Shown: positions 43,894 through 54,100 of the stretch, one piece after another
How the letters are laid out: each line of letters starts with the position of its first letter
How positions within the stretch are numbered: position 1 is the first letter of the stretch
The notes under the pieces: generated by a model
What the model saw: only the letters and a program-made list of their open reading frames with translations
Databases searched by the model: none
What the model was told of the DNA's origin: nothing
Assembly (NCBI RefSeq): GCF_000425465.1
Contig: NZ_AUDM01000011.1
Coordinates: forward strand, 62,001 to 126,000
Source of the DNA: Flavobacterium filum DSM 17961
GTDB lineage: Bacteria > Bacteroidota > Bacteroidia > Flavobacteriales > Flavobacteriaceae
Direction of reading: 5' to 3'
Length of the DNA stretch: 64,000 bases
Translations under genes and position numbers: made by a program

Positions 43894-44175
43894 TTATTTA
43901 TAACTCTTTGGCATTTATTGATTTTAAAATAATCCAATCCGTTTAAATTTTCAATAATTTAAAATCACTTTTTTTTGAGATTTTATTCAGCTTTTATAAT
44001 TGACTCTTTAAAGCCGTAGCCTTTAAACCAATTTTGATTGCTCAAATATAGTAAAAAATACTTGCTGTGATTTTGAAAAACTATCCTATTTTTATGGGTA
44101 CTTTAGAAGTTGGATGCTATAAAAAATATTTTTTGAGGCTATTACTTTATTCCAATTTCTATCGTAGTTTTTCGT

Positions 44176-44676
44176 TTAAACATTCATTTTTTGTTTTATA
44201 AAAAACATTTCATTTTCAATTTGTTGTTTTTTAAGTTCACATGCGGCTAATTTTTGAAGCGAATTGAGTTCTAAACTCTTTTTTATCCTATTCTCAATGA
44301 TTCTTGTTTGCAAACTGTTGTTGTCCTTTTTAGTTTTAAAAAAATCTAATGCTGTGATTCCCGCCAACAAATGCTCACGTGTTTTTTGTATTTCTTCTAT
44401 TTTTTTATTGACCTGATGATGCATTATTGCTAAATCGGTTAGTTTCTTTTGCCATTTTTTTTGAACAGTTTTACTTTCATTCTCTAGAAATGTTCGACTG
44501 GTTTTGGCAGTTTTATTTTTTTTCACATAATGCAAAAGTTCGTTAAGCTTTACAGTAGCTTCTATAGGCAAACTTCTTTTTCCGCTAACAAACATAGACC
44601 ATTGCGAACGGTGTATTTCTAGAAATAAGGCCATTTCATCGTGTGTAAGTCCGGTAATTTCTTTAAAAGCATTCAT
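44176..44676 (-). CDS. helix-turn-helix protein with coiled-coil tail
   Basis: 166 residues. The first ~55 (EITGLTHDEMALFLEIHRSQ, WSMFVSGKRSLPIEATVKLN) form an XRE-like HTH. The rest is charged helix (NKKIEEIQKTREHLLAGITA, LQKLAACELKKQQIENEMFF) suited for dimerisation. It is probably a transcriptional regulator. Two identical operator-like dyads at 44723-44737 and 44763-44777, 46 and 86 bases upstream of its ATG, suggest autoregulation. It is on the same strand as the hsd operon 282 bases further on and may control it, though it is larger than typical restriction C-proteins. Confidence 0.7.
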   Translation of the reverse strand: MNAFKEITGLTHDEMALFLEIHRSQWSMFVSGKRSLPIEATVKLNELLHYVKKNKTAKTSRTFLENESKTVQKKWQKKLTDLAIMHHQVNKKIEEIQKTREHLLAGITALDFFKTKKDNNSLQTRIIENRIKKSLELNSLQKLAACELKKQQIENEMFFIKQKMNV

Positions 44677-44722
44677 TAAGCACTATATTAAGCGTGTCAA
44701 TTTTTTTTGTTTGAACAAATAT

Positions 44723-44777
44723 ACACAAAAAGTGTGTCAAAAAATTTATAAAAATAATTTTTACACAAAAAGTGTGT
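44723..44777 (-). promoter_or_regulatory. two operator-like dyads 40 bp apart
   Basis: ACACA-AAAAG-TGTGT occurs at 44723-44737 and 44763-44777, each followed by C(A/G)AAAAA. Half-site words GTGTCAA (44694-44700) and TGACACA (44801-44807) lie around them. The 40-bp spacing is close to four helical turns, so bound dimers would face the same side. The likely ligand is the HTH protein encoded just downstream on the minus strand. Confidence 0.55.
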
Positions 44778-44819
44778 CGAAAAAATGAATTACATTTTTT
44801 TGACACAAAAATTTAAATT

Positions 44820-45460
44820 GATTGTGATTAATTAAAAGTTTGACTTAAAAAGATTAAGCAAAGAGACATTAAATTAAGTGAGCTATGAATGCTTGGTTGA
44901 GTTAATAGTTACATCATTTATTTCAATGATAATTAATCTAAAAATAAAAGCTTTAGCTGACCATAAAGGTATTCTTAGTATTATGCAAACCCAAGCTATT
45001 GTTCTATAAACGAATTTATTAAAAATGAATAGTCTCATTAGTAAACTTTATGGCAAATTGTTTGGAGATCAAGAATAGTTGCTAAAGAATTTTTTAATCA
45101 TTTTAGCTAATTGATTTCAAATAGAAATTAAAGTGAATAAGAATATGAAAAGTAAATTGGTAACTTTAATTCAAGATGTATTATACTTTAAAAAAGAGCA
45201 ATATTTAAACCTATTTAACGATTAAGATTTTTTTTAAAGTTAAACACTCAAAAAAATTTTCTTATAAAAATTACTTCCACAAGAATTTCTCATTTTTAAT
45301 ATCATACAATTTTGCAAAAAGCCTTGTTCAAAAGAAATTAATTGACACGGAACAATTAATATTTTTTAATAGTTTTATCTTTAACTAATGTTAAAATAAT
45401 CTTTTTTTTAAAATTTATTAAGAAAAAATTTGTAAGATAATTTTTTTTTTTAACTTAGCA
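44820..45460 (+). other. gap without supported genes
   Basis: AT-rich sequence with only very short frames (about 26-28 residues, for example near 44930-45010 and 45145-45225). They may be remnants of a gene but match nothing I know. No promoter or RNA gene can be supported. Confidence 0.4.
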
Positions 45461-45463
45461 CTC

Positions 45464-45541
45464 AAGAGGAAGTTAAATAATCAATTTAGATGCGTAAGAG
45501 CAACAACACAATTATAGGGGTTAAAATCCTCTCTTCCTCTT
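45464..45541 (+). promoter_or_regulatory. long-range hairpin in the leader of the toxin operon
   Basis: AAGAGGAAG (45464-45472) pairs perfectly with CTTCCTCTT (45533-45541), enclosing 60 bases that contain a second small stem (GGGGTTAAAATCCTC). A T-rich tract follows the right arm. It ends 24 bases before the first gene of the operon and could be a leader or attenuator. Confidence 0.4.
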
Positions 45542-45564
45542 TTCTTTTTTAACACATCTTCTTC

Positions 45565-46932
45565 ATGAAAACAAATAGAAGAAAATTCATTTACACCACA
45601 ACATTAAGTTTTTTGAGCATCAAATATGCAGGTGGTTTGTTTGGCATGTTTAATCAAGCAGAAATAAGACAAAACAATCAAGTTACAAATAGTCAAACTA
45701 TTTTACAGATGCTAACTGAAGCATCTGCCAAAAGGAAAAATGGTTTGTTAAATGAAGCAATGTCAATATATAATAATATTATTTCTATAAATTCAAATGA
45801 GATTAGAGCTTATGATGGTATTAGAAAAATATTATTGCAGAGTAAATACAATGAATTAGAAGTTTTAAACTTATACTTAAATGGATTTACCTTAAACCCA
45901 TCAAATATTTTCTTTAAACAAAGAATTGCAAATGAATATATGAGATTAGCGTTAGGGAATAAAAAATTTAATGATCAATTAAACCTTCAAGAAGATTTAC
46001 TAGAAAAGGCTAAAATTTATTTAGAACAAGTAAATCTTGAAATTCCTACAAATGAACAAATACAAAAAATTCTTGAAAAAGTAGATTTTAAATTAAATGC
46101 AAATGCTAATACAATAGACGCTAGATTAAATGAAGAATTAAAAGCTTACCGAAAAGAAAAACATTTGAACTATAAAAACAGATTTAATGGTATCACAATT
46201 ACCGAAATAAAATTAAAACTAGATGAATTAATTGAAAAACCATCAGATTCTTTTAGAGATGTTCATGTGAGAGAACTTTATAGAATTTATATCAAAAAAT
46301 TAAAAGACTATGGACAAATTGAATTAGCCTCTCAATACACTAAAGAATTGTATCTATTTGACAATAAAGACTCTAGATCATTAAAGATTGCAAGAAATAT
46401 TTGTAAAAAAGATGAAAAATATGAAGTTTTAGAAGTTATTGAAAGAAATAATGATGCTAGAAAAAAAAGTTTTTGGTCTAAGATTGCCTTGTTTGATGTA
46501 TTATATAAAAGATATAAAAAAGAGGGTGTTGGTAGTTTAAATGAGATGACGAATATATTAGCTTTTGCAAACACAAAGAAATTCTCATTTTACCATATTT
46601 TTGAATATAAAGTAAGACAAGTTAAACTTGCCCTGATAAAGAACAATACTGTTGAGGCTAAAAGTCTATTAAATAATTTTGGTGATAGTTTGATAGGAAC
46701 ATCATCTGCACATTTTATAAACAAATATAACCTTTTATGTATTGAGTATTTCTTGAAAATTCAAGACTTAGAAAAAGCAAAAACTGTATATGAAATTGCT
46801 TTAAAACAAAACGATGTTGATGTTTCGGATACTTTTTTAAAAAAAATAATATTAGTTAATTCAGAAAAGGATAATAAAAAAGAAATTCACAATGAAAGAT
46901 TAAACAAACAAAGAGCAAAACTTTATAATTAG
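45565..46932 (+). CDS. TPR-like repeat protein with possible Tat signal
   Basis: 455 residues. MKTNRRKFIYTTTLSFLSIK carries a twin Arg before a hydrophobic stretch (NRRKFIY), close to the Tat consensus (S/T)RRxFLK, so it may be exported folded or anchored. From ~45 on it is all-helical with TPR-like pairs (AKRKNGLLNEAMSIYNNIIS, LKDYGQIELASQYTKELYLF, LKIQDLEKAKTVYEIALKQN). No catalytic motif is seen. The next gene follows after 7 bases and the RHS gene after that, so it probably helps export, fold or present the RHS/T9SS proteins. Function inferred from context only. Confidence 0.65.
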   Translation: MKTNRRKFIYTTTLSFLSIKYAGGLFGMFNQAEIRQNNQVTNSQTILQMLTEASAKRKNGLLNEAMSIYNNIISINSNEIRAYDGIRKILLQSKYNELEVLNLYLNGFTLNPSNIFFKQRIANEYMRLALGNKKFNDQLNLQEDLLEKAKIYLEQVNLEIPTNEQIQKILEKVDFKLNANANTIDARLNEELKAYRKEKHLNYKNRFNGITITEIKLKLDELIEKPSDSFRDVHVRELYRIYIKKLKDYGQIELASQYTKELYLFDNKDSRSLKIARNICKKDEKYEVLEVIERNNDARKKSFWSKIALFDVLYKRYKKEGVGSLNEMTNILAFANTKKFSFYHIFEYKVRQVKLALIKNNTVEAKSLLNNFGDSLIGTSSAHFINKYNLLCIEYFLKIQDLEKAKTVYEIALKQNDVDVSDTFLKKIILVNSEKDNKKEIHNERLNKQRAKLYN

Positions 46933-46939
46933 AAAAAAT

Positions 46940-48151
46940 TTGAAAAATGTAATAAAAACAATATTTAGTTTATTTATTTCTATAAACGCTTTATCTCAAG
47001 TAGTAATTACAGAAGTATATTATGACACTCCTTTTTTAGAGGACATTTATCACTATCATTACCATGGATTACCAAATCCTAACAGTTTGTATCATCACTT
47101 AGGAGAATATATCGAACTTTATAATTATACAACTGAAGATATACCTTTAAAAGGATGGGCAATAACTGATTATACTTCAAAATATGTTTTCCCTGATAAT
47201 GCAATTATAAAATCTAATGATTTTATTATAGTTGCATACGGTAATTCAAACTCAACATATTTCCAAAGTCTTTTCCCTAATACGCTTGGAAAAGAAGATA
47301 AAATATATTATCAAGATAAAATTATTTTAAGAAATGATAAAGAAGTACTAACTGTTAGGATAGGACAATTAAGAGGTGTGATGTATAGTAATAATTTAAG
47401 AGCATCGCATCGCATGTCTTGGGGAGGCAATGGTATTCAAACACCAATTGACAATGGGTATGAATATTCATTAGAAGGAAGTTGGGGTACAACATATTAT
47501 AAACAGTCTCTTCATTTAAATTCTTTTGATCCAAACATAAATTATAGCAATCTTCAAAATTCAGAGAGTTTTAGTGCCGGAATTGCAACACCACTGAGTG
47601 CTGATTTTATCCCCTCAACTCAAAATCTACTTGAAATACCTAATGTTTTTCAATCTTTTAATTCTACCTATACAAATCTTACTTATGAATATGAAGTAAT
47701 GCAAATCATAAATACTATTTGTGCTGATAATATTCTTTTAATTAATCAATTACCAAGTGATGTGTATCTTGATAATGGAAAATGTTTTAACTATGACAAT
47801 TCAGGAAATACTATAGAAGCAATAGACTGCTTAATTTCAAACAACAGTACAGATCCTTCAAATCCAACAGAATATACTACAGCTGAACTAGAAGATTTTA
47901 GTTCTTTAATTTTAATAAGCCCCAATCCAACAACAAATCATTGTGTAGCATATTGGACTGGAGAAGTAATAGGCAAAATTAATCAAATTGAAATATTTAG
48001 CATGGGCAACATCTTAATAAACTCTTATTTAATAAACCAAGATCAATTTGAAGAACAACTTTCTCTAAACTATAGTTCATCAGGTGTATACATAGTAAAA
48101 TTCATTTTAAATACTGGACAAATTATATCAAAAAATGTTATCAAAATGTAA
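46940..48151 (+). CDS. lamin-tail-domain protein with T9SS sorting domain
   Basis: 403 residues from a TTG start (the nearby ATG is followed at once by a stop). Signal peptide LKNVIKTIFSLFISINALSQ. A lamin tail domain follows at ~21-160 (VVITEVYYDT, GEYIELYNYTTEDIPLKGWA, YVFPDNAIIKSNDFIIVAYG). The last ~75 residues (LILISPNPTTNHCVAYWTGE, GVYIVKFILNTGQIISKNVI) are a T9SS sorting domain. It should be placed on the cell surface or released through the type IX system. It lies 27 bases before the RHS gene in the same operon and could anchor or carry the RHS protein; this is inference. Confidence 0.8.
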   Translation: MKNVIKTIFSLFISINALSQVVITEVYYDTPFLEDIYHYHYHGLPNPNSLYHHLGEYIELYNYTTEDIPLKGWAITDYTSKYVFPDNAIIKSNDFIIVAYGNSNSTYFQSLFPNTLGKEDKIYYQDKIILRNDKEVLTVRIGQLRGVMYSNNLRASHRMSWGGNGIQTPIDNGYEYSLEGSWGTTYYKQSLHLNSFDPNINYSNLQNSESFSAGIATPLSADFIPSTQNLLEIPNVFQSFNSTYTNLTYEYEVMQIINTICADNILLINQLPSDVYLDNGKCFNYDNSGNTIEAIDCLISNNSTDPSNPTEYTTAELEDFSSLILISPNPTTNHCVAYWTGEVIGKINQIEIFSMGNILINSYLINQDQFEEQLSLNYSSSGVYIVKFILNTGQIISKNVIKM

Positions 48152-48178
48152 CATTTAATTTTTTATCATAAACAGATT

Positions 48179-51100
48179 ATGTGTAAATTTAGTTTTTATT
48201 TTTCATTTTTTTTATTGTTGTTCAGTAATGTAATTGTATGCCAAAATACTGAACTTATTGAATTACAATATGATATTTCTGGTTATGAGAACAATGTATT
48301 TAATCGTAATTCAATAAATCAAAATGCTCCTGTAAATACTGATACAATTCCAACGATTAAATCAGAAATGAATGTTTCTGAATCAGGTGCTATGACATAT
48401 ATGGTACCAATTGATATAGTTGAAGGTAGAAATAGTTTTCATCCAAATATTGCTTTGGTTTACAACAGTCAATCAGGAAACGGAATGGCTGGTTGGGCGT
48501 GGAATATTTCTGGCTTATCTACTATTACTTTAGGTGGTAAAAGTAAATTTATAGATGGTATAACAAAAGGTTCTCAATTTGACGGAAGCGATCCTTTTTA
48601 TCTAGATGGCGAAAGACTATTAACAGTTAGTCCAACTATTTTTGAAACACAAAAATATTCTAAAATAAAAATTAACAGAGACTTATCAGCAACTCAAAGC
48701 AATGGTTATAGTTTTACTGTTCAATATACTGATGGTAAAATTGCAAAATATAGAGAGATAGTGCCTGGTCAACACATGATTGTTTTACTAAAAGATTCAT
48801 TTGACAATGAAATACATTACACATATACTATTTTTCATAATGTAGCATATATTTCAATGATTTCATATGGCGGCACTACTGTAATAAATGACATTTACAA
48901 AATAATCTTTAATTATGAAACAAGAACAATTTCTCCTATTTTTTACCGAAATGGAATACCATTTAAAAACACTAAAGTTTTAAAAGAAATTGAAACAAAA
49001 ACATCTTTACTTTCTCAAAATAATGGACGTTATAGAATATATACTTTATTCTATGATAAAATTCAAGGAAATAAAGTTGAACGACTCAGAAAAATTGAGA
49101 TTGAAAATGAGAACGGTGCAAAATTAAAGCCTTTAAATTTCTATTATAATTCAATTCAAACGGGGACAATTGAAAATGAAGTTACTTACTCAAATCCAAT
49201 ACCCTATTCAACAACACAACTAGGTAGTGTTGCTATAGGTGATTTTTACAAAATGGGAAAGCCTGTTTCTGTATATGAAGCAAAACACGATTGGTATTAT
49301 ACTATTGTTGGGAATCATATATCACATTTTGGAAATTATTATGACTCAAAAGAATTATTTGCCGGTAAATGTTTACTAAATGGCAAATTAAATGACAACG
49401 ATCAATTATTAACTATATCAACTGAATACAGAGGATATTTGAGTAGTTTAGTTAATGGTGCTTCAACTAATGATCTTGTTGACCGTATTACTTTTGATTT
49501 TCGAGATTTAAACACAGGACAATTTTTATATTTTGGTTTTGATTTTCCGGCAGGTGCAACAAGTTTACCTACTATGTTTAATAATACAATTGTTAATGAT
49601 GGAGAGAGAAATAAATCAGGTCGAGAATTTATTACCGGAGATTTTAACAATGACGGAATTACTGATATAATTATTTTTGAAAAGGCTGATTTACTTAGAC
49701 CACAAAAAATTTATTTTAAAGAAATTGGGAAAAGTGGATCTAGTTTAATTGTATTAACGGGAGCACAATTAATTGAGGATTCGAGAATTTTTCAGATTGA
49801 ATTTGATGGTGATGGGATACCTGAATTAATGGTTGTTGGAAAAGAAAATGGTATTTATAATCTCTATAAAATTGACTTAACTTCAAACAGTATTATACCT
49901 ATTCAAGGTCAACAAAATATACAATTAACAAATTATAATAAAAGAACACCATTAATTTTTGGTGACTTTAATGGAGATGGTTTAACTGATTTTATTACTC
50001 CACAAAAAGTATATAGGTTTGAAGATTCAAATCCTGCCTATGAAGTATTTAAAATGGAAAGCGAACAATTACTTTGGTGGCAATATATTTCAACGGGTAA
50101 CGGTAACTCAGGTTTCATAAAAACACAAAAAGATTATACTGAGCAAAAACTGGCTTATCTAGCTCCTTCTCAAAGGCATGTTATTAAAAAAGGTGCTTTT
50201 TGGGATAATTTTTGGGCTGGAAATGCAGATAGTTATGACTATACTGAATATGGAGCTTGTACAATTTTACCCATTGACATCGATAATGATGGTAAGACAG
50301 ACCTTGCTTCTTTTAGAAAATTTGGTAAAGTAAAATATAACCAGAACGGTCTTTTAAGAAATGCTACTGTTGAAGGATTAGATACTTTTTTTATGCCAAT
50401 CGGTCCTACCGGTTCATTTGTTATTCCTCCTACAAATACAGTAAATAAACTTTTTTTTCATCAAAACATTATTGATAACAATGGTAACCCTCAATTAGTT
50501 AATTTACCAACTGTTTTGTCGTTACAGAATGTAAATATTTCTCCATTTTCTGTCGCTGTTAGCAATTCAGATTATAATCAATTGAATTCATATAAATCAC
50601 AAATTTATATTATTGATGCTATATCACAAAGTAGAAGAATAAGTATCAATAATGACAATTTCAACGAAGGATTAATACGGAATATTGATAATGGTTCATC
50701 TATAATTCAAGAAGTCGAATATAGACCAATGTCTGAAAAAAACTCTAACAATAATGAAAGAACTTACAGCACTAGTTCAAATACTCCAAGTTATCCTATA
50801 TATGTTCCAAAAAATTCAGGAATAACTTATTTAGTTCATAAAATACATACTTTATTTGATAATTCAATTTTAACAAAAGAATATCGATTTCAAAATGCAA
50901 TACAAGATTTATCTGGAAAAGGATTTTTAGGTTTTCAAAAAAATTTTGAAAGTGATTTGTATAGTAGTAAATTGTTGGATTCAAACTATTTCCCGGCAAA
51001 TGTTTTAAAACCTACTTTTTGGACAATAAAAACATACAATCCTACAATGGACAATGTCTTAGTCTCAAAAACATATGGGAGTTTAAATCAAAGTATTTCT

Positions 51101-54100
51101 AATAATCAAAGTAATCAGAATCCAAACTCAGTATTTACTCAGACCGCAATTACAAATTTTAAATTTGACATGGGCAACAACAGGTATCTAATTTTGCCTA
51201 TTTCGGAAAAAAATTATGATTTTTTAAATGATATTACTATTTCAAAAACTTTTCAATATGACTCAAATAATGAATTGCTTCTGAAACAAGTACTTACAGA
51301 TTATAACTCTCAAGCCTCTTCTCTAGAAAAATATTTCTATACACCAGAATTTAATGATGGGGAACATTATTATTATGGTAAATTTTCTAAAATTGAAAAC
51401 ACTAATGTAAGAGACGGCGTTATTTTTACTACTAGTAATGAAAACACATATAATCCTAACGGTACTTTGTTGCAAACTAAAAAATTTGGAATAAGCTCAA
51501 ATTTGGCTTCTATGCAAAGTGTACCTTCAATTGTTACAGATTATACCTATAATACTTTTGGAAATATTGAAACAGAGACATTATCAACATCAAGTGTAGC
51601 AACTAGTTCAGGCATTGTATCTTTAACAACCTCCTATGAATACGATTCAACTCAACGTTATGTTAGCAAAATCACTTCACCGGATGGTCTTTTTAAAATA
51701 TCAAATAAAAATTCGTTAGGTAGGATTACATCTGAAATATCAGAACTTGGTTTGACTACATCATATAAATACGATTCTTGGGGAAATGTTAAAGAGATTA
51801 CTGATTTTTTAGGTAAAAAAACAACAATTAAAAAAATGTTAGGCTCTATTCCTGGGTCTTATATTATTTCTAAAAAAAGAGAAGGTGAAGCAGAAGTTCG
51901 TGTATTAATGGATAAATTTAATAGAGAGATTAAAACTTCAACACAAACTATAAATAATCAATGGATTAATGTATCAACAACATATAATGTTTTAGGGAAT
52001 AAAACATCAGTTAGTGAGCCTTATTTTGATGATGATATAATTCTTAATAACACTATTGAATATGATAATTTAAATAGACCTATAAAGAATATCTTATTTA
52101 ATGGAAAAATAATTACTACATGTTATGAGAAAATGAAAGTAACTGTTGATGATGGTTTTAAAAAAACTGCCAAATGGCTTGATGCAACAGGAAACACGAT
52201 TAGATTTAAGGATAATGGTGGTGAAATTTTCTATAAATATTATCCAAATGGCTCATTAAAAGAAACCGATTATCAAGGTATAAAAACCAAAATTGAAATA
52301 GATGCGTGGGGCAATAAAACCAAGCTTATTGACCCTTCTGCTGGGACTTATTTATATGAAAATGACAACTTAGGAAGAATAAAGAAAGAAACAAACCCAA
52401 GAGGGGGTATTACAAATTACACATACGATGATTGGGGAAGACCCCTAACTGAAAACACTATTGGCGGTAGTGGTGAAAATACAATCATTCAAAAATCATT
52501 TTCTTATGATAGTGCTACCCATTTACCAAATGAAATTAATGGTTCCTATAATGGAAAGTCTTTTACTTATACTACTTTCTATGATGACCCTTTCCATAGA
52601 GTTACTGGTAAAAAGGAACAAACCCCTGATTTTACTTATGAAACGTCAACTACTTTTGATGATCAAGGTAGAATAGATGTAACTAAAATCAAAACAGTTT
52701 TAAATACACCAAATTATACTTCTGAAACTAACATAAAAAATAATTATGATAACAATAGTTTTTTAATCAGTCAAACTGACTTGGGAAATTCACAAGTAAT
52801 TTGGACAGTAAATTCTATAAATTCTCATGGTAAAACTACTCATATGACCTATGGGAATAATTATGTTCTAAACACTACATACGATGCAAATACGTTAAGT
52901 TTAAATAAAATAAAACATGAAAAAGACGGTGTTGCTGCTGTTGATATTGAATATACCTATGATGTTCAACGTGGTGTTTTACTTAATAGAAACAACCTGA
53001 TTTTTGAAAAAAATGAAGTTTTTGAATATGATGTATTAAATAGATTGTTAAATGAAACCATAAATGGAATTATATCACAAAATTATACCTATGACAATAA
53101 AGGTAGAATGACTTCAAATACAGATATTGGTAAATACAATTATAATGAAAATAATTACAAATTAGAAAGTATTAATTTTAATGACAATGGTAGTTTATTA
53201 AATATAGAAAGAGGATTTACGGAAGTTCAATACAATACTTTTAAAAATCCGAATGAAATATTTTTAGCTTCAAAAGATAGAATTTCTTATGAATATTCAA
53301 TACTCCAAACTAGAAGTTTAGCTTATTATGGTAGTTTAGATACTGACCCAACACAACGACCAATTAGAAAATACTATAGTGCAGATAAAGCTATTGAAAT
53401 TATAAAAGAAGATAATACAACCAAAATTATCACTTATATTACCGGCGATCCATATAATTCAAATTATATAAAAATTGAATTATTAACAGGAAACGCATTA
53501 ACAAGCTTAAATCATTATTATTTACACAGAGATAGCCAAAGTAGTATAGTTGCAATAAGTAAAGCAGATTCCAGTGGTGCTTTAGTAGAGCAACGCTATT
53601 TTGATGCTTGGGGTAATTTAAAAAATGCAATTGTTTCTAATGTATCAATAACACCAAATTCTTTAGGTTGGATATCATCATTGATATTAGACAGAGGATA
53701 TACGGGTCATGAACATTTAAATACTGTTGGATTAATACACATGAATGGTCGTTTATACGACCCAAAATTAAAACGTTTTTTATCACCTGATAACTTTGTT
53801 CAAGATGCTTTTAATACTCAAAATTATAACCGATATGGGTATGTATTAAACAATCCTCTTTTATATACTGATCCTAGCGGGGAAGTTTTTGGAATTGACG
53901 ACGCAATAATTATAGGCATAGCTGTAGCAGTAATCTCTAATGCCGTTAATAATGTTATAAATGGAGTACCTTTTTGGTATGGAACAGGAAAAGCAGCTGT
54001 TATAGGAGGTGCAAGTGCAGCAATAAGTTTTGGAATTGGTCAAGCAACATCTGGTTTAGCTATATTTGACAAAGCACTTCTTCAAGCTGGTATGCATGGG

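Noticed and set aside
44723..44777. Two identical repeats as a minimal CRISPR array
   Set aside because: Only two copies of a 15-bp dyad with AT-rich flanks, no cas genes, and a clear HTH gene next to them; an operator pair is the simpler reading.
44930..45225. Possible decayed gene with frames of 26-28 residues
   Set aside because: Fragments are too short and match nothing known; could be chance in AT-rich DNA.
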